This document shows, one piece after another, positions 10,132 to 17,262 of a stretch of 64,000 bases of DNA. The stretch lies in assembly GCA_029219585.1 (NCBI GenBank), contig JAQXTR010000044.1:17886-81885 (forward strand), read 5' to 3'. Each line of letters starts with the position of its first letter. Positions within the stretch are counted from its first letter, which is position 1. Origin of the DNA: Clostridiales bacterium (GTDB taxonomy: Bacteria > Bacillota > Clostridia > UBA1381). The notes under the pieces were generated by a model that saw only the letters and a list, made by a program, of their open reading frames with translations, had not been told where the DNA came from and did no database searches. Both the position numbers and the translations under genes were made by a program.

Positions 10132-10208
10132 TGGCGTCCCCGGGCAGGTTCGAACTGCCGGCGTTCCGCTTAGGAGGCGGACCCTCTATCCAGCTGAGGT
10201 ACGGAGAC
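10132..10208 (-). tRNA. tRNA-Arg (anticodon CCU)
   Basis: 77 nt including an encoded CCA end. The acceptor GTCTCCG pairs with CGGGGAC (one T-G pair), the D arm reads CTCAGCTGGATAGAG, the anticodon loop is CTCCTAA (anticodon CCT, reading AGG), and the T arm contains GGTTCGA-type GTTCGAACC. Preceded by a degenerate tRNA copy and followed at once by its own terminator. Confidence 0.95.
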
Positions 10209-10241
10209 ATATTAAATTTTAAGCGTTTTTTGCCAAGTTTG

Positions 10242-10298
10242 GTGGCGGAACTGTTTCCCCTTAGGAGGGGCTTGTTATATCCACTTAACTACAGTAGC
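10242..10298 (-). pseudogene. Relic tRNA-Arg-like sequence lacking the T arm
   Basis: On the minus strand, GCTACTG is followed by TA and a D-arm-like GTTAAGTGGATATAAC, then an anticodon-arm-like AAGCCCCTCCTAAGGGG with the same CTCCTAA loop as the neighbouring tRNA-Arg. After that only about 17 nt remain, ending GCCACCA; the T stem-loop and most of the 3' acceptor are missing, so it cannot fold as a tRNA. It is either a decayed tandem copy or a recombination scar. Confidence 0.5.
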
Positions 10299-10423
10299 TC
10301 ATGAACGCTACTAATATATTATAACACATTTCTCACTTTATTGCAAGCCTTTTTTTTCAAAGATTGTCGTTAAACTGCACAAAGAAAAAAATGATATTTT
10401 TTTCTATTTAAATACTTTGTATA

Positions 10424-10451
10424 TTGACATTTAGAAAAAAAGTGGTATAAT
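10424..10451 (+). promoter_or_regulatory. SigA-type promoter upstream of glnN
   Basis: TTGACA (10424-10429), 16-bp spacer, perfect TATAAT (10446-10451), in an AT-rich stretch. Transcription would start near 10458, giving a ~125-nt leader before glnN that contains a strong terminator hairpin. Confidence 0.85.
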
Positions 10452-10484
10452 TAGACCATAAATAAAATATTAGCGGATTGAAAC

Positions 10485-10528
10485 AAGGGTGTTTTATATT
10501 TATACGATTAATATAAAACACCCTTTTT
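10485..10528 (+). terminator. Terminator/attenuator in the glnN leader
   Basis: AAGGGTGTTTTATATT (10485-10500) pairs perfectly over 16 bp with 10510-10525, 9-nt loop, followed by TTTTT. It lies between the promoter and glnN with no ORF in between, so most transcripts should stop here unless read-through is allowed. It is therefore probably an attenuator controlling glnN, or the end of a ~70-nt small RNA. I see no clear second hairpin that would identify it as an ANTAR target. Confidence 0.8.
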
Positions 10529-10582
10529 CAATAAATTCGCAAATGTTAGCATAAACTAAGATTTTCAGGAGGTATTTTTATC

Positions 10583-12670
10583 ATGATGGAAAACGGAGAC
10601 GTATCAAAGATCTTCGGTGAAAACGTATTTAACCTTCCCACAATGAAGGCGCGTTTACCAAAGGACATTTATAAGTCACTCGTTAAAACAATAAGCGAAG
10701 GTACAAAGCTTGACTTTGAGGTTGCTGAGGTTGTAGCTAACGCAATGAAGGACTGGGCAATTGAAAAGGGCTGTACCCATTACACACACTGGTTCCAGCC
10801 GATGACAGGTCTTACTGCTGAAAAGCACGACTCATTTATCCAGCCTACGGATGACAAGACAGTTATTATGGAATTTTCAGGCAAAGAGCTTGTTATGGGT
10901 GAACCGGACGCATCTTCCTTCCCCTCTGGCGGTCTGAGGGCAACATTTGAGGCACGCGGCTATACTGCATGGGATCCTACATCATTCGCATTCATCAAGG
11001 ATCATTCATTATATATACCGACATCATTCGTATCCTATACAGGCGAGGTTCTTGATAAGAAAACACCGCTTCTCCGTTCTGAGGCGGCAATTGACAAAGC
11101 AGCAAAGAGAGTTCTTGCACTCTTCGGCAAGAATCCTAAGAGAGTTGTTGCATATGTAGGACCTGAGCAGGAGTATTTCCTTGTGGATAAGAAGCTCAGA
11201 AATCAGAGAAAGGACCTTCTTCTTACAGGCAGAACACTGTTTGGCTGCAAGCCTGCCAAGGGGCAGGAAATGGATGACCACTATTTCGGTCAGATCAAGG
11301 AAAGAGTTGCAGCCTTCATGAAGGAGGTTGACGAGGAGCTATGGAAGCTCGGCGTGCTTGCAAAGACAAAGCATAACGAGGTTGCTCCGGCACAGCATGA
11401 GATTGCTCCCATTTTCTCAACAACAAACATTTCCAACGATCACAATCAGATTACTATGGAGGTGCTAAAAAAGGTTGCGGATCATCATGGTTTGTACTGT
11501 CTGCTCCACGAGAAGCCGTATGAGGGCATTAACGGCTCCGGTAAGCATAACAACTGGTCAATCGGCACATCCGACGGCGAGCTGCTCTTAAAGCCCGGCA
11601 AGAAGCCGGAACAGAACGTTCAGTTCCTTCTTTTCCTTGCAGCAGTTATAAAAGCTGTTGATGATTATCAGGATATATTAAGAGTTTCGGTTGCAACTGC
11701 GGGCAATGACCACAGACTCGGCGCAAACGAGGCTCCCCCGGCAATTATCTCATTGTACCTCGGCGACCAGCTCGCAGCAGTAGTTGAGCAGCTCAAGAGC
11801 GGTCACGGTGTAAAATATGAGCAAGGCAAGCTTATAGAAACAGGCGTTGAGTCACTTCCGGATATTCAAAAGGACTCAACCGACAGAAACAGAACTTCAC
11901 CGTTCGCATTCACGGGCAACCGTTTTGAATTCCGTGCTCCGGGTTCAAGACAGTCCATCGGAGGCATTAATATTGTACTTAATACAATCGTTGCCGAAAC
12001 ATTGACAGAGTTTGCAGATAAGCTCGAAGGCTGCAGCGACTTCCCCAAGGCTGCGCTCGACCTCGCAATCCAGACGTTCAGAGATCATGAGAGAATTATA
12101 TTCAACGGCAACGGCTACAGTGACGAATGGGTTGAAGAGGCTGAAAGAAGAGGTCTTCTTAACCTCAAGACAACGCCGGATGCTATGCCGTACTTCAAGA
12201 GCAAGAAGTCAATCGACCTCTTTAGAAAGCAGGGCGTATTTACTCAGGTTGAGGTTGAAACAAGAACCGAGATAATGATGGAGGAATATAACAATACACT
12301 CCACTTCGAGATGCTCACTATGCTTGAAATGGCAAAACAGGAGATTCTTCCTGCATGTCTTAAATATACAAAGTTTGTTACAGATGATCTTTCATCAAAG
12401 AAGGCTCTCGGTCTTGATGCGCCTAAGGAGCTTGAGAAGGCAAAGCAGCTTACATCTCTTACAGAGGAGCTCATGGCTGATATTGACACACTTGACGTAG
12501 CTACAGCAGCAGTTCCTGATGCAGATGTATATGATACAGGTATGTATTATAAGAACACAGTTATCCCCGCAATGGATAAATTGAGAGTGACAGCTGATAC
12601 TCTCGAAACGCTCGTTGCAAAAGACTACTGGCCGTTCCCGACATACACAGAGCTTCTTTACCTCGTATAA
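10583..12670 (+). CDS. glnN: Glutamine synthetase type III
   Basis: 695 residues; type III enzymes are ~700, far longer than types I and II. ATP-dependent synthesis of glutamine from glutamate and ammonia. Features include [11 protein letters not shown] near residue 60 (type III signature), [38 protein letters not shown] (the metal and substrate core equivalent to NGAGCHTN-type regions), [12 protein letters not shown] and [19 protein letters not shown] 10583 is chosen because AGGAGG lies 10 nt upstream. A monocistronic unit with its own promoter, leader attenuator and terminator, which suggests nitrogen control at the level of transcription elongation. Confidence 0.96.
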   Translation: MMENGDVSKIFGENVFNLPTMKARLPKDIYKSLVKTISEGTKLDFEVAEVVANAMKDWAIEKGCTHYTHWFQPMTGLTAEKHDSFIQPTDDKTVIMEFSGKELVMGEPDASSFPSGGLRATFEARGYTAWDPTSFAFIKDHSLYIPTSFVSYTGEVLDKKTPLLRSEAAIDKAAKRVLALFGKNPKRVVAYVGPEQEYFLVDKKLRNQRKDLLLTGRTLFGCKPAKGQEMDDHYFGQIKERVAAFMKEVDEELWKLGVLAKTKHNEVAPAQHEIAPIFSTTNISNDHNQITMEVLKKVADHHGLYCLLHEKPYEGINGSGKHNNWSIGTSDGELLLKPGKKPEQNVQFLLFLAAVIKAVDDYQDILRVSVATAGNDHRLGANEAPPAIISLYLGDQLAAVVEQLKSGHGVKYEQGKLIETGVESLPDIQKDSTDRNRTSPFAFTGNRFEFRAPGSRQSIGGINIVLNTIVAETLTEFADKLEGCSDFPKAALDLAIQTFRDHERIIFNGNGYSDEWVEEAERRGLLNLKTTPDAMPYFKSKKSIDLFRKQGVFTQVEVETRTEIMMEEYNNTLHFEMLTMLEMAKQEILPACLKYTKFVTDDLSSKKALGLDAPKELEKAKQLTSLTEELMADIDTLDVATAAVPDADVYDTGMYYKNTVIPAMDKLRVTADTLETLVAKDYWPFPTYTELLYLV

Positions 12671-12680
12671 GAATTATCGG

Positions 12681-12708
12681 CGGGAGGGTTTTTTATCCCT
12701 CCCGTTTT
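12681..12708 (+). terminator. Intrinsic terminator of glnN
   Basis: CGGGAGGG (12681-12688) pairs with CCCTCCCG (12697-12704) over 8 nt, followed by TTTT. Starts 10 bp after the glnN stop. Confidence 0.92.
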
Positions 12709-12757
12709 AACACTCAATTTTATTTTTCAAAATTCACAACTTTTTTGTAATTTGCTA

Positions 12758-12786
12758 TTGATTTTTTATTAAGGTTGATGTATAAT
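12758..12786 (+). promoter_or_regulatory. Promoter of a candidate small RNA
   Basis: TTGATT (12758-12763), 17-bp spacer, perfect TATAAT (12781-12786). It faces a ~127-bp stretch without an ORF that ends in a strong terminator. Confidence 0.75.
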
Positions 12787-12792
12787 AGTAAA

Positions 12793-12919
12793 TGGAATAT
12801 GTAAGATTTATTCCATAATCAATCATCACACGTTGGTTCTAACCAAACCAACGTGGTTTCCTTACTTACTTATATAACAAAACAAAAAGCAGCGGTTCTG
12901 ACCGGACCGCTGTTTTTTT
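12793..12919 (+). ncRNA. Candidate small RNA, three hairpins
   Basis: Starts ~7 bp after a TATAAT box and ends in an intrinsic terminator. Three stems are visible: ATGGAAT/ATTCCAT (12792-12798 with 12810-12816), CACGTTGGTT/AACCAACGTG (12829-12838 with 12846-12855, perfect 10 bp), and the terminator stem CAGCGGTTC/GGACCGCTG (12890-12898 with 12904-12912) followed by seven T. An unpaired, A/C-rich linker of about 33 nt separates the second and third stems and could be a target-pairing region. No start codon with ribosome site inside. I do not recognise a known RNA family. Confidence 0.65.
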
Positions 12920-13084
12920 GCTCTTATTCCTTATTTAATCCTTCACGGTAAACCATTCGACTACACTTCCCGGCGCGTTATCATAAATGATATAAATAAT
13001 CAATAGTACAGTTCATTTTTTTTCAGCTCATGCATATAATACATTAATTGAAAAATATATCCAATACGGAAAGGGATGATTTTT

Positions 13085-13300
13085 ATGGATATAAATGAAC
13101 TGCTCAGCAGCTTTAATGAAAACCAACTGAAACAGATTAATAACTTCATCGGATCGGTTCAGGGTAAGAAAATGTCAGACAATCTCAGTCAATCCGACAA
13201 AGAACGGCTGATGTCCGAGTTCAGTAAGCTTGATCCGGCAACAGTACGCCGCAAGCTCAATTCGCTGTCCGGTGAGGACATCATAAATATTCTTAAATAG
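13085..13300 (+). CDS. Small protein of unknown function, 71 aa (three-gene module, gene 1)
   Basis: Charged, probably all-helical protein with no cysteine and no membrane segment (MDINELLSSFNENQ start, ending SGEDIINILK). I take ATG 13085 over ATG 13076, because the purine-rich AAAGGG abuts the earlier ATG but sits 9 nt before the later one. About 16 bp before the next gene, so the three form an operon. A weak promoter-like TATAAT lies at 13035-13040. The spacer from 12920 to 13084 otherwise holds nothing I recognise. Confidence 0.7.
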   Translation: MDINELLSSFNENQLKQINNFIGSVQGKKMSDNLSQSDKERLMSEFSKLDPATVRRKLNSLSGEDIINILK

Positions 13301-13316
13301 AAGGAAGGTATTAAAA

Positions 13317-13682
13317 GTGGCAGATATGACGGACACCTTAAAGGGACTGCTCGGCGACAATGCCGATGAAAAATTAAACAGTATCCTCGGTATACTTAAT
13401 TCCGGTAAATCCGGCTCAGACAATGAAGCATCATCTGCCCCCCGCGGCACGGCTGTGCAAAACACTTCCACACAGGATTCATCCGGAATGTCGATTAATC
13501 CCGAGCTTATTTTGCAGGTACAACAGCTTATGAGCCGGATTTCATCAAAGGACGGAGACGACCGCACCCGACTTCTGGAATCACTAAAGCCATTTATGCG
13601 TCAGACCCGTAGAGAAACCATAGACGAGGCAATCAAATTCATGAATCTTGCTCAGATCAGCAAGTTATTCGGAGGTGAGTGA
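13317..13682 (+). CDS. Hypothetical protein, 121 aa (three-gene module, gene 2)
   Basis: GTG start with AAGGAAGG-type ribosome site (GAAGGAAGG ~8 nt upstream). The N terminus (DTLKGLLGDNADEKLNSIL) is helical, then a low-complexity Ser/Gly/Asn linker at residues ~40-60, then a basic helical C-terminal half with MSRISSKDGDDRTRLLESL and FMRQTRRETIDEAIKFMNL. No membrane segment. Overlaps the next gene's start by one base (TGATG). Family not recognised. The pattern of a helical pair joined by a linker suggests a structural or adaptor protein, which is inference only. Confidence 0.65.
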   Translation: MADMTDTLKGLLGDNADEKLNSILGILNSGKSGSDNEASSAPRGTAVQNTSTQDSSGMSINPELILQVQQLMSRISSKDGDDRTRLLESLKPFMRQTRRETIDEAIKFMNLAQISKLFGGE

Positions 13683-14005
13683 TGTATAAGTCTTATAGCT
13701 ATAACAACATGCCGCAGCCGATAAATACATTCGGTAACGCGTCTGCGGAGTCGAAAAAAGGGTCAGTGCTGCCGGAGCTATCAGTATCACCGCCGCCGAA
13801 GCCAACACCCGCAGTGCAGACCGATCCGATCCCGGTATCAGTCATCGACAATGATTCGGAAAATAATAGAACGATAATAGGAAAACTCAAAGCAGACGAT
13901 ATGATAATTCTTATTGTTGTTGCGTTACTTTTGTTAAACGATTGTGACGATAAGCTTCTGCTTGTTTCACTTGCATTTATATTTTTTTCGGATTATTTCA
14001 ATTAA
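13682..14005 (+). CDS. Hypothetical protein with hydrophobic C terminus, 107 aa (three-gene module, gene 3)
   Basis: ATG 13682 follows GGAGG by 6 nt. The first ~60 residues are Pro/Ser-rich and probably disordered (ELSVSPPPKPTPAVQ). The last ~35 are two short hydrophobic runs separated by a polar DCDD: MIILIVVALLLL and KLLLVSLAFIFFSDYF. Tails of the form DD(x)IL...LLL(x)n DD(x)LLL...FFSDY recur on small uncharacterised proteins of spore-forming Clostridia, and this one fits that pattern from memory. Probably membrane-associated through a re-entrant or helical hairpin. Function unknown. Confidence 0.65.
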   Translation: MYKSYSYNNMPQPINTFGNASAESKKGSVLPELSVSPPPKPTPAVQTDPIPVSVIDNDSENNRTIIGKLKADDMIILIVVALLLLNDCDDKLLLVSLAFIFFSDYFN

Positions 14006-14075
14006 TTACAAGAATATGACAGAGCCATGAAACAATTTACAAAACTAACATTTTGATTACTATGTGTAAAAAATG

Positions 14076-14104
14076 TTGATTTATAAGGATATTTGTTGTA
14101 TAAT
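14076..14104 (+). promoter_or_regulatory. Promoter of a second candidate small RNA
   Basis: TTGATT (14076-14081), 17-bp spacer, perfect TATAAT (14099-14104). The same -35 and spacer length as the promoter at 12758, 1.3 kb away. Confidence 0.75.
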
Positions 14105-14110
14105 TACATT

Positions 14111-14181
14111 AACAAGGTATAATCCTATTAGATATAGGATAAAAGGGCGGCGCTCGTTCGGGTAAAACGAGCGCTTTTTTT
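14111..14181 (+). ncRNA. Candidate small RNA, about 70 nt
   Basis: Runs from just after the TATAAT box to a terminator that ends two bases before the convergent miaA stop. Two stems: ATCCTAT/ATAGGAT (14122-14128 with 14134-14140) and GCGCTCGTT/AACGAGCGC (14150-14158 with 14166-14174) followed by seven T. The sequence between them is GATAAAAGGGCG-like purine-rich. Only the plus-strand reading has a U tract, so it is not the miaA terminator. It may also serve to insulate miaA. Confidence 0.6.
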
Positions 14182-14182
14182 C

Positions 14183-15109
14183 TTATATGTTCAGTCTGTC
14201 CGATATGACTTGTGACGCAGCCAACCAAGCCTTCTCAGGATCAAGACTTATGATACGTTTATTGCGGCGGAACCACGTAAGCTGTCGTTTTGCATATCTT
14301 CGTGTGCCCTGCTTAACAGCTTCTACCGCTTCCTCAAGAGTACATTCTCCATTCAAATAAGTCATCATTTCTTTATAGCCTATTCCCTTCATGGAATTCA
14401 TATTCTTTGTATATCCCATGTCCATAAGGCTCTTTACTTCGTCCGCAAGCCCCTCTTCAAGCATCATATCCACGCGGATATTTATCCTTTCATATAAAAT
14501 ATCTCTTGTATGATTAATACAGAACATAACAGGCTCATAGCGGCTCTCAATTCTCTTTGTCATTTCCTGATGCTCTGAGATCGGCACCCCTGTTGTACGG
14601 TAAAACTCTATGGCACGGATTATTCGGCGAAGATTATTAGGATGCAGCCTTTGCGCACTTACAGGGTCAAATTCAGCAAGTATTTCAAGCAGTCTTTCAC
14701 CGCCCTCACGCTCTGCCAGGTCATTCAACTGCTTGCGCATCTCATAGTCTGTATCCTGTTCTCCGAACGGTACATCATTGACGACACTGTCTATATAAAG
14801 TCCTGTTCCGCCGCACATAACCGCCAGCCTTCCGCGCGCGGTAATATCAGCGATCACCTTATGCGCCAGCGCCGTATAATCCGCAACGGAAAATTCAGCA
14901 TCCGGCTCAACAAAATCAATGAGGTGATGCGTACACTCTGCCCGCTCCGCTGCGGTTGGCTTTGCAGTTCCGATATTCATATATTTATATATCTGCATGC
15001 TGTCCGCCGAAACGATTTCTCCATTGAACTGTTTTGCAACATCAATCGCCAGCCGTGTTTTTCCCGAGGCTGTAGGTCCTGCAATAACAACCAAAGGTAT
15101 CTTATTCAT
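14183..15109 (-). CDS. miaA: tRNA dimethylallyltransferase MiaA
   Basis: Adds dimethylallyl to A37 of tRNAs reading UNN codons, before MiaB thiomethylates it. 308 residues, normal. P-loop GPTASGKT at ~10-17; the conserved EIVSADSMQIYKYMNIGTAK (catalytic Asp in ADSMQIY); THHLIDFVEP; QGTRRYAKRQLTWFRR near the C terminus, the tRNA-contacting signature. ATG overlaps the mutL stop by one base (TAATG), last gene of the mismatch-repair/tRNA-modification operon. Confidence 0.97.
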   Translation of the reverse strand: MNKIPLVVIAGPTASGKTRLAIDVAKQFNGEIVSADSMQIYKYMNIGTAKPTAAERAECTHHLIDFVEPDAEFSVADYTALAHKVIADITARGRLAVMCGGTGLYIDSVVNDVPFGEQDTDYEMRKQLNDLAEREGGERLLEILAEFDPVSAQRLHPNNLRRIIRAIEFYRTTGVPISEHQEMTKRIESRYEPVMFCINHTRDILYERINIRVDMMLEEGLADEVKSLMDMGYTKNMNSMKGIGYKEMMTYLNGECTLEEAVEAVKQGTRRYAKRQLTWFRRNKRIISLDPEKAWLAASQVISDRLNI

Positions 15110-17259
15110 TATACAATCCTCTTAAAATTTTTCTCGATTTCTTTCTTGCTTATGCAAATCACAATAGGTCTGCCGTGGGGACAAGTATTGATATTTTTCA
15201 GCTTGAACACACGTTCGACAAGGCTCTGCATTTCAAGCTCGCTGATTTCCATATTAGCCTTTATTGCCGCCTTACAGGAAATTGTATACAGCAGTCTTTC
15301 CTTATCATATGACAAAAGCTGCTGACTCATATTCCCCGCCTGTGTGAGCAGCTCAAGAAACAGAGGCTCAACCTCACTCCACGAAATATCGCCCGGGACC
15401 GCGCTTATTGTAACATTACTTTCACCGTCATCTGCAATCTCAAATCCCAGCGCAAAGAAATCTTTTTCATGATCGGTATACACTGCAAATTCCTCACCCG
15501 AAAGTCTTATTTCCACCGGCTCAAGCATCATCTGCGATGCAATGCCGGAGCTTTCAAGCTCCTGCTTTAACGCTTCAAAATTCAGTCTTTCATGCGCCGC
15601 ATGCTGATCTATCATCAGCAGTTTATCATCCTTTTCAACAAGGATATAGGTTTCAAACAGTTGTCCTATCACACGGAAATACCCGTCATTAAAGATATTT
15701 TCCTCCTGCATCTGAGCATATTCCTCATTTTTGCGGTCGCGGTATTCCCTCCAGTCGGGAATAGAATTATCAGCCTCGGTCGTTTCTGCACTCTCAGAAT
15801 CTCTTACCTTTGTAAATCGTCCCTTCTTTTTGCCCAGCTCCAGCGCATAGTCAAGCATTGCAAAGGTATCTACGGGGCGTTTTCCCGTCTCGGTCTGTAT
15901 CTGAGTCACTTCCTCCGCAGCTGCCGGCTTTGCTTTTGCAGCGCTTGGGATGTCTGTATTCTCCGCCGCCTTTGCCCGGTTCATAAGCTTTTCAAATGCT
16001 GCGGCTTCATCATTCTCCGCAGGAATTGCCGGTTTTGCGGCTAATGTATCACGCAGCTCAGCCCTCTGCGGCTCCGGCTTCTTTATTTCATCCCATGACG
16101 GACGCGGACCTTCTCTGTGCTGTGTCTTAAACTTAAAGTTATTTGACGGCTTCATGCTCTCTCTGAGCTTGTTCCCGTAAAGCTCCTCCAGCGTTTTCTG
16201 CTCTCCGACATTTGCCTTAATATATTCTCCCTGCTCCTTCTTCTCTGTTCTCTCAATCTCCGGTACATTCGGCAGCTCATACAGAGCAGACTTTACCGCA
16301 TGATATACCGCCTGATAAATTTCTGATTCATTTGAGAACTTACACTCAAGCTTTGTAGGGTGTACATTTATATCAACATCCGTTGCGGCGATTTCAATAT
16401 TGAGAATTGCCGTAGGAAATTTTGAAATCATGATCTGATTCTTATATGCTTCCTCCAGGGCATGTATAAGAATCGCACTTTTAATATATCTTTTGTTCAC
16501 AAAAAAGGTTTCATTGTTTCTGTTTGCCCTCGACAAAGTTCCCTTCCCTATCATGCCCGCCACATGAATATCATTGTACTGATAATCAACCTCAAGCATA
16601 CTTTTCGCAAAGTCCCTGCCGTATACAGAATATATCGCATTGATAAGCTTATTATCTCCTGCGGAAAAAACGGTCTCCTTTCCCTCCCGTATAAGCTTAA
16701 AGGATATTTCCGGATGCGCAAAGACATATCTTGCCATAAGGTCGGCAATATAGCCTCCCTCTGTAGCGGGCTTTTTAAGAAATTTCAATCTTGCCGGAGT
16801 ATTGTAGAAAAGGTCTGAAACCTCAATGACGGTACCGTTCGGTGCGCCTGCATCGGCAGAAGAAAGAATTTCTCCTCCTTCGCAGGTCACGCATACGCCG
16901 GTTTCGTCCATGCGGCGCTTTGTATAAAGCTTCACCCTTGAAACAGCTCCGATGCTTGAGAGTGCTTCACCGCGGAAACCAAGGGTATATATTGCCTCAA
17001 GATCTCCCCCGGTCTGAATTTTACTTGTCGCATGGCGGAGGAAACAGATTTTCGCATCCTCCTCACTCATTCCGGAGCCATTGTCTGTAACCCGTATATA
17101 TGAAATACCTCCGTTTCTTATCTCAACAGTAATCAGAGACGCTCCCGCGTCAATGCTGTTTTCAACAAGCTCCTTAACGATACTCAAAGGCTTTTCAACC
17201 ACCTCGCCGGCAGCAATTTTATTTGACACCTCTGTATCAAGAACATGAATAAGACCCAT
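15109..17259 (-). CDS. mutL: DNA mismatch repair endonuclease MutL
   Basis: 716 residues. N-terminal GHKL ATPase motifs: ELVENSIDAGAS, DNGSGM and GFRGEALSSI. A variable Ala/Glu/Lys-rich linker spans ~340-500. The C-terminal domain has the nicking-endonuclease metal motif DQHAAHERLNFE (DQHAxxExxxxE) and CPHGRPI, so it can nick DNA itself, as expected in bacteria without MutH. Three bases after mutS. Works with MutS, downstream of mismatch recognition. Confidence 0.97.
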   Translation of the reverse strand: MGLIHVLDTEVSNKIAAGEVVEKPLSIVKELVENSIDAGASLITVEIRNGGISYIRVTDNGSGMSEEDAKICFLRHATSKIQTGGDLEAIYTLGFRGEALSSIGAVSRVKLYTKRRMDETGVCVTCEGGEILSSADAGAPNGTVIEVSDLFYNTPARLKFLKKPATEGGYIADLMARYVFAHPEISFKLIREGKETVFSAGDNKLINAIYSVYGRDFAKSMLEVDYQYNDIHVAGMIGKGTLSRANRNNETFFVNKRYIKSAILIHALEEAYKNQIMISKFPTAILNIEIAATDVDINVHPTKLECKFSNESEIYQAVYHAVKSALYELPNVPEIERTEKKEQGEYIKANVGEQKTLEELYGNKLRESMKPSNNFKFKTQHREGPRPSWDEIKKPEPQRAELRDTLAAKPAIPAENDEAAAFEKLMNRAKAAENTDIPSAAKAKPAAAEEVTQIQTETGKRPVDTFAMLDYALELGKKKGRFTKVRDSESAETTEADNSIPDWREYRDRKNEEYAQMQEENIFNDGYFRVIGQLFETYILVEKDDKLLMIDQHAAHERLNFEALKQELESSGIASQMMLEPVEIRLSGEEFAVYTDHEKDFFALGFEIADDGESNVTISAVPGDISWSEVEPLFLELLTQAGNMSQQLLSYDKERLLYTISCKAAIKANMEISELEMQSLVERVFKLKNINTCPHGRPIVICISKKEIEKNFKRIV

Positions 17260-17262
17260 TCG

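Noticed and set aside
10242..10298. Second functional tRNA-Arg
   Set aside because: No T arm and no proper 3' acceptor strand.
10458..10582. Cyanobacterial-type glutamine riboswitch before glnN
   Set aside because: Leader is only a single terminator hairpin plus linker; the three-stem glutamine aptamer is not seen.
12787..12920. 6S RNA or SRP RNA for the small RNA after glnN
   Set aside because: Lacks the long central-bubble helix of 6S RNA and the GGAA/GCAGCC domain of SRP RNA.
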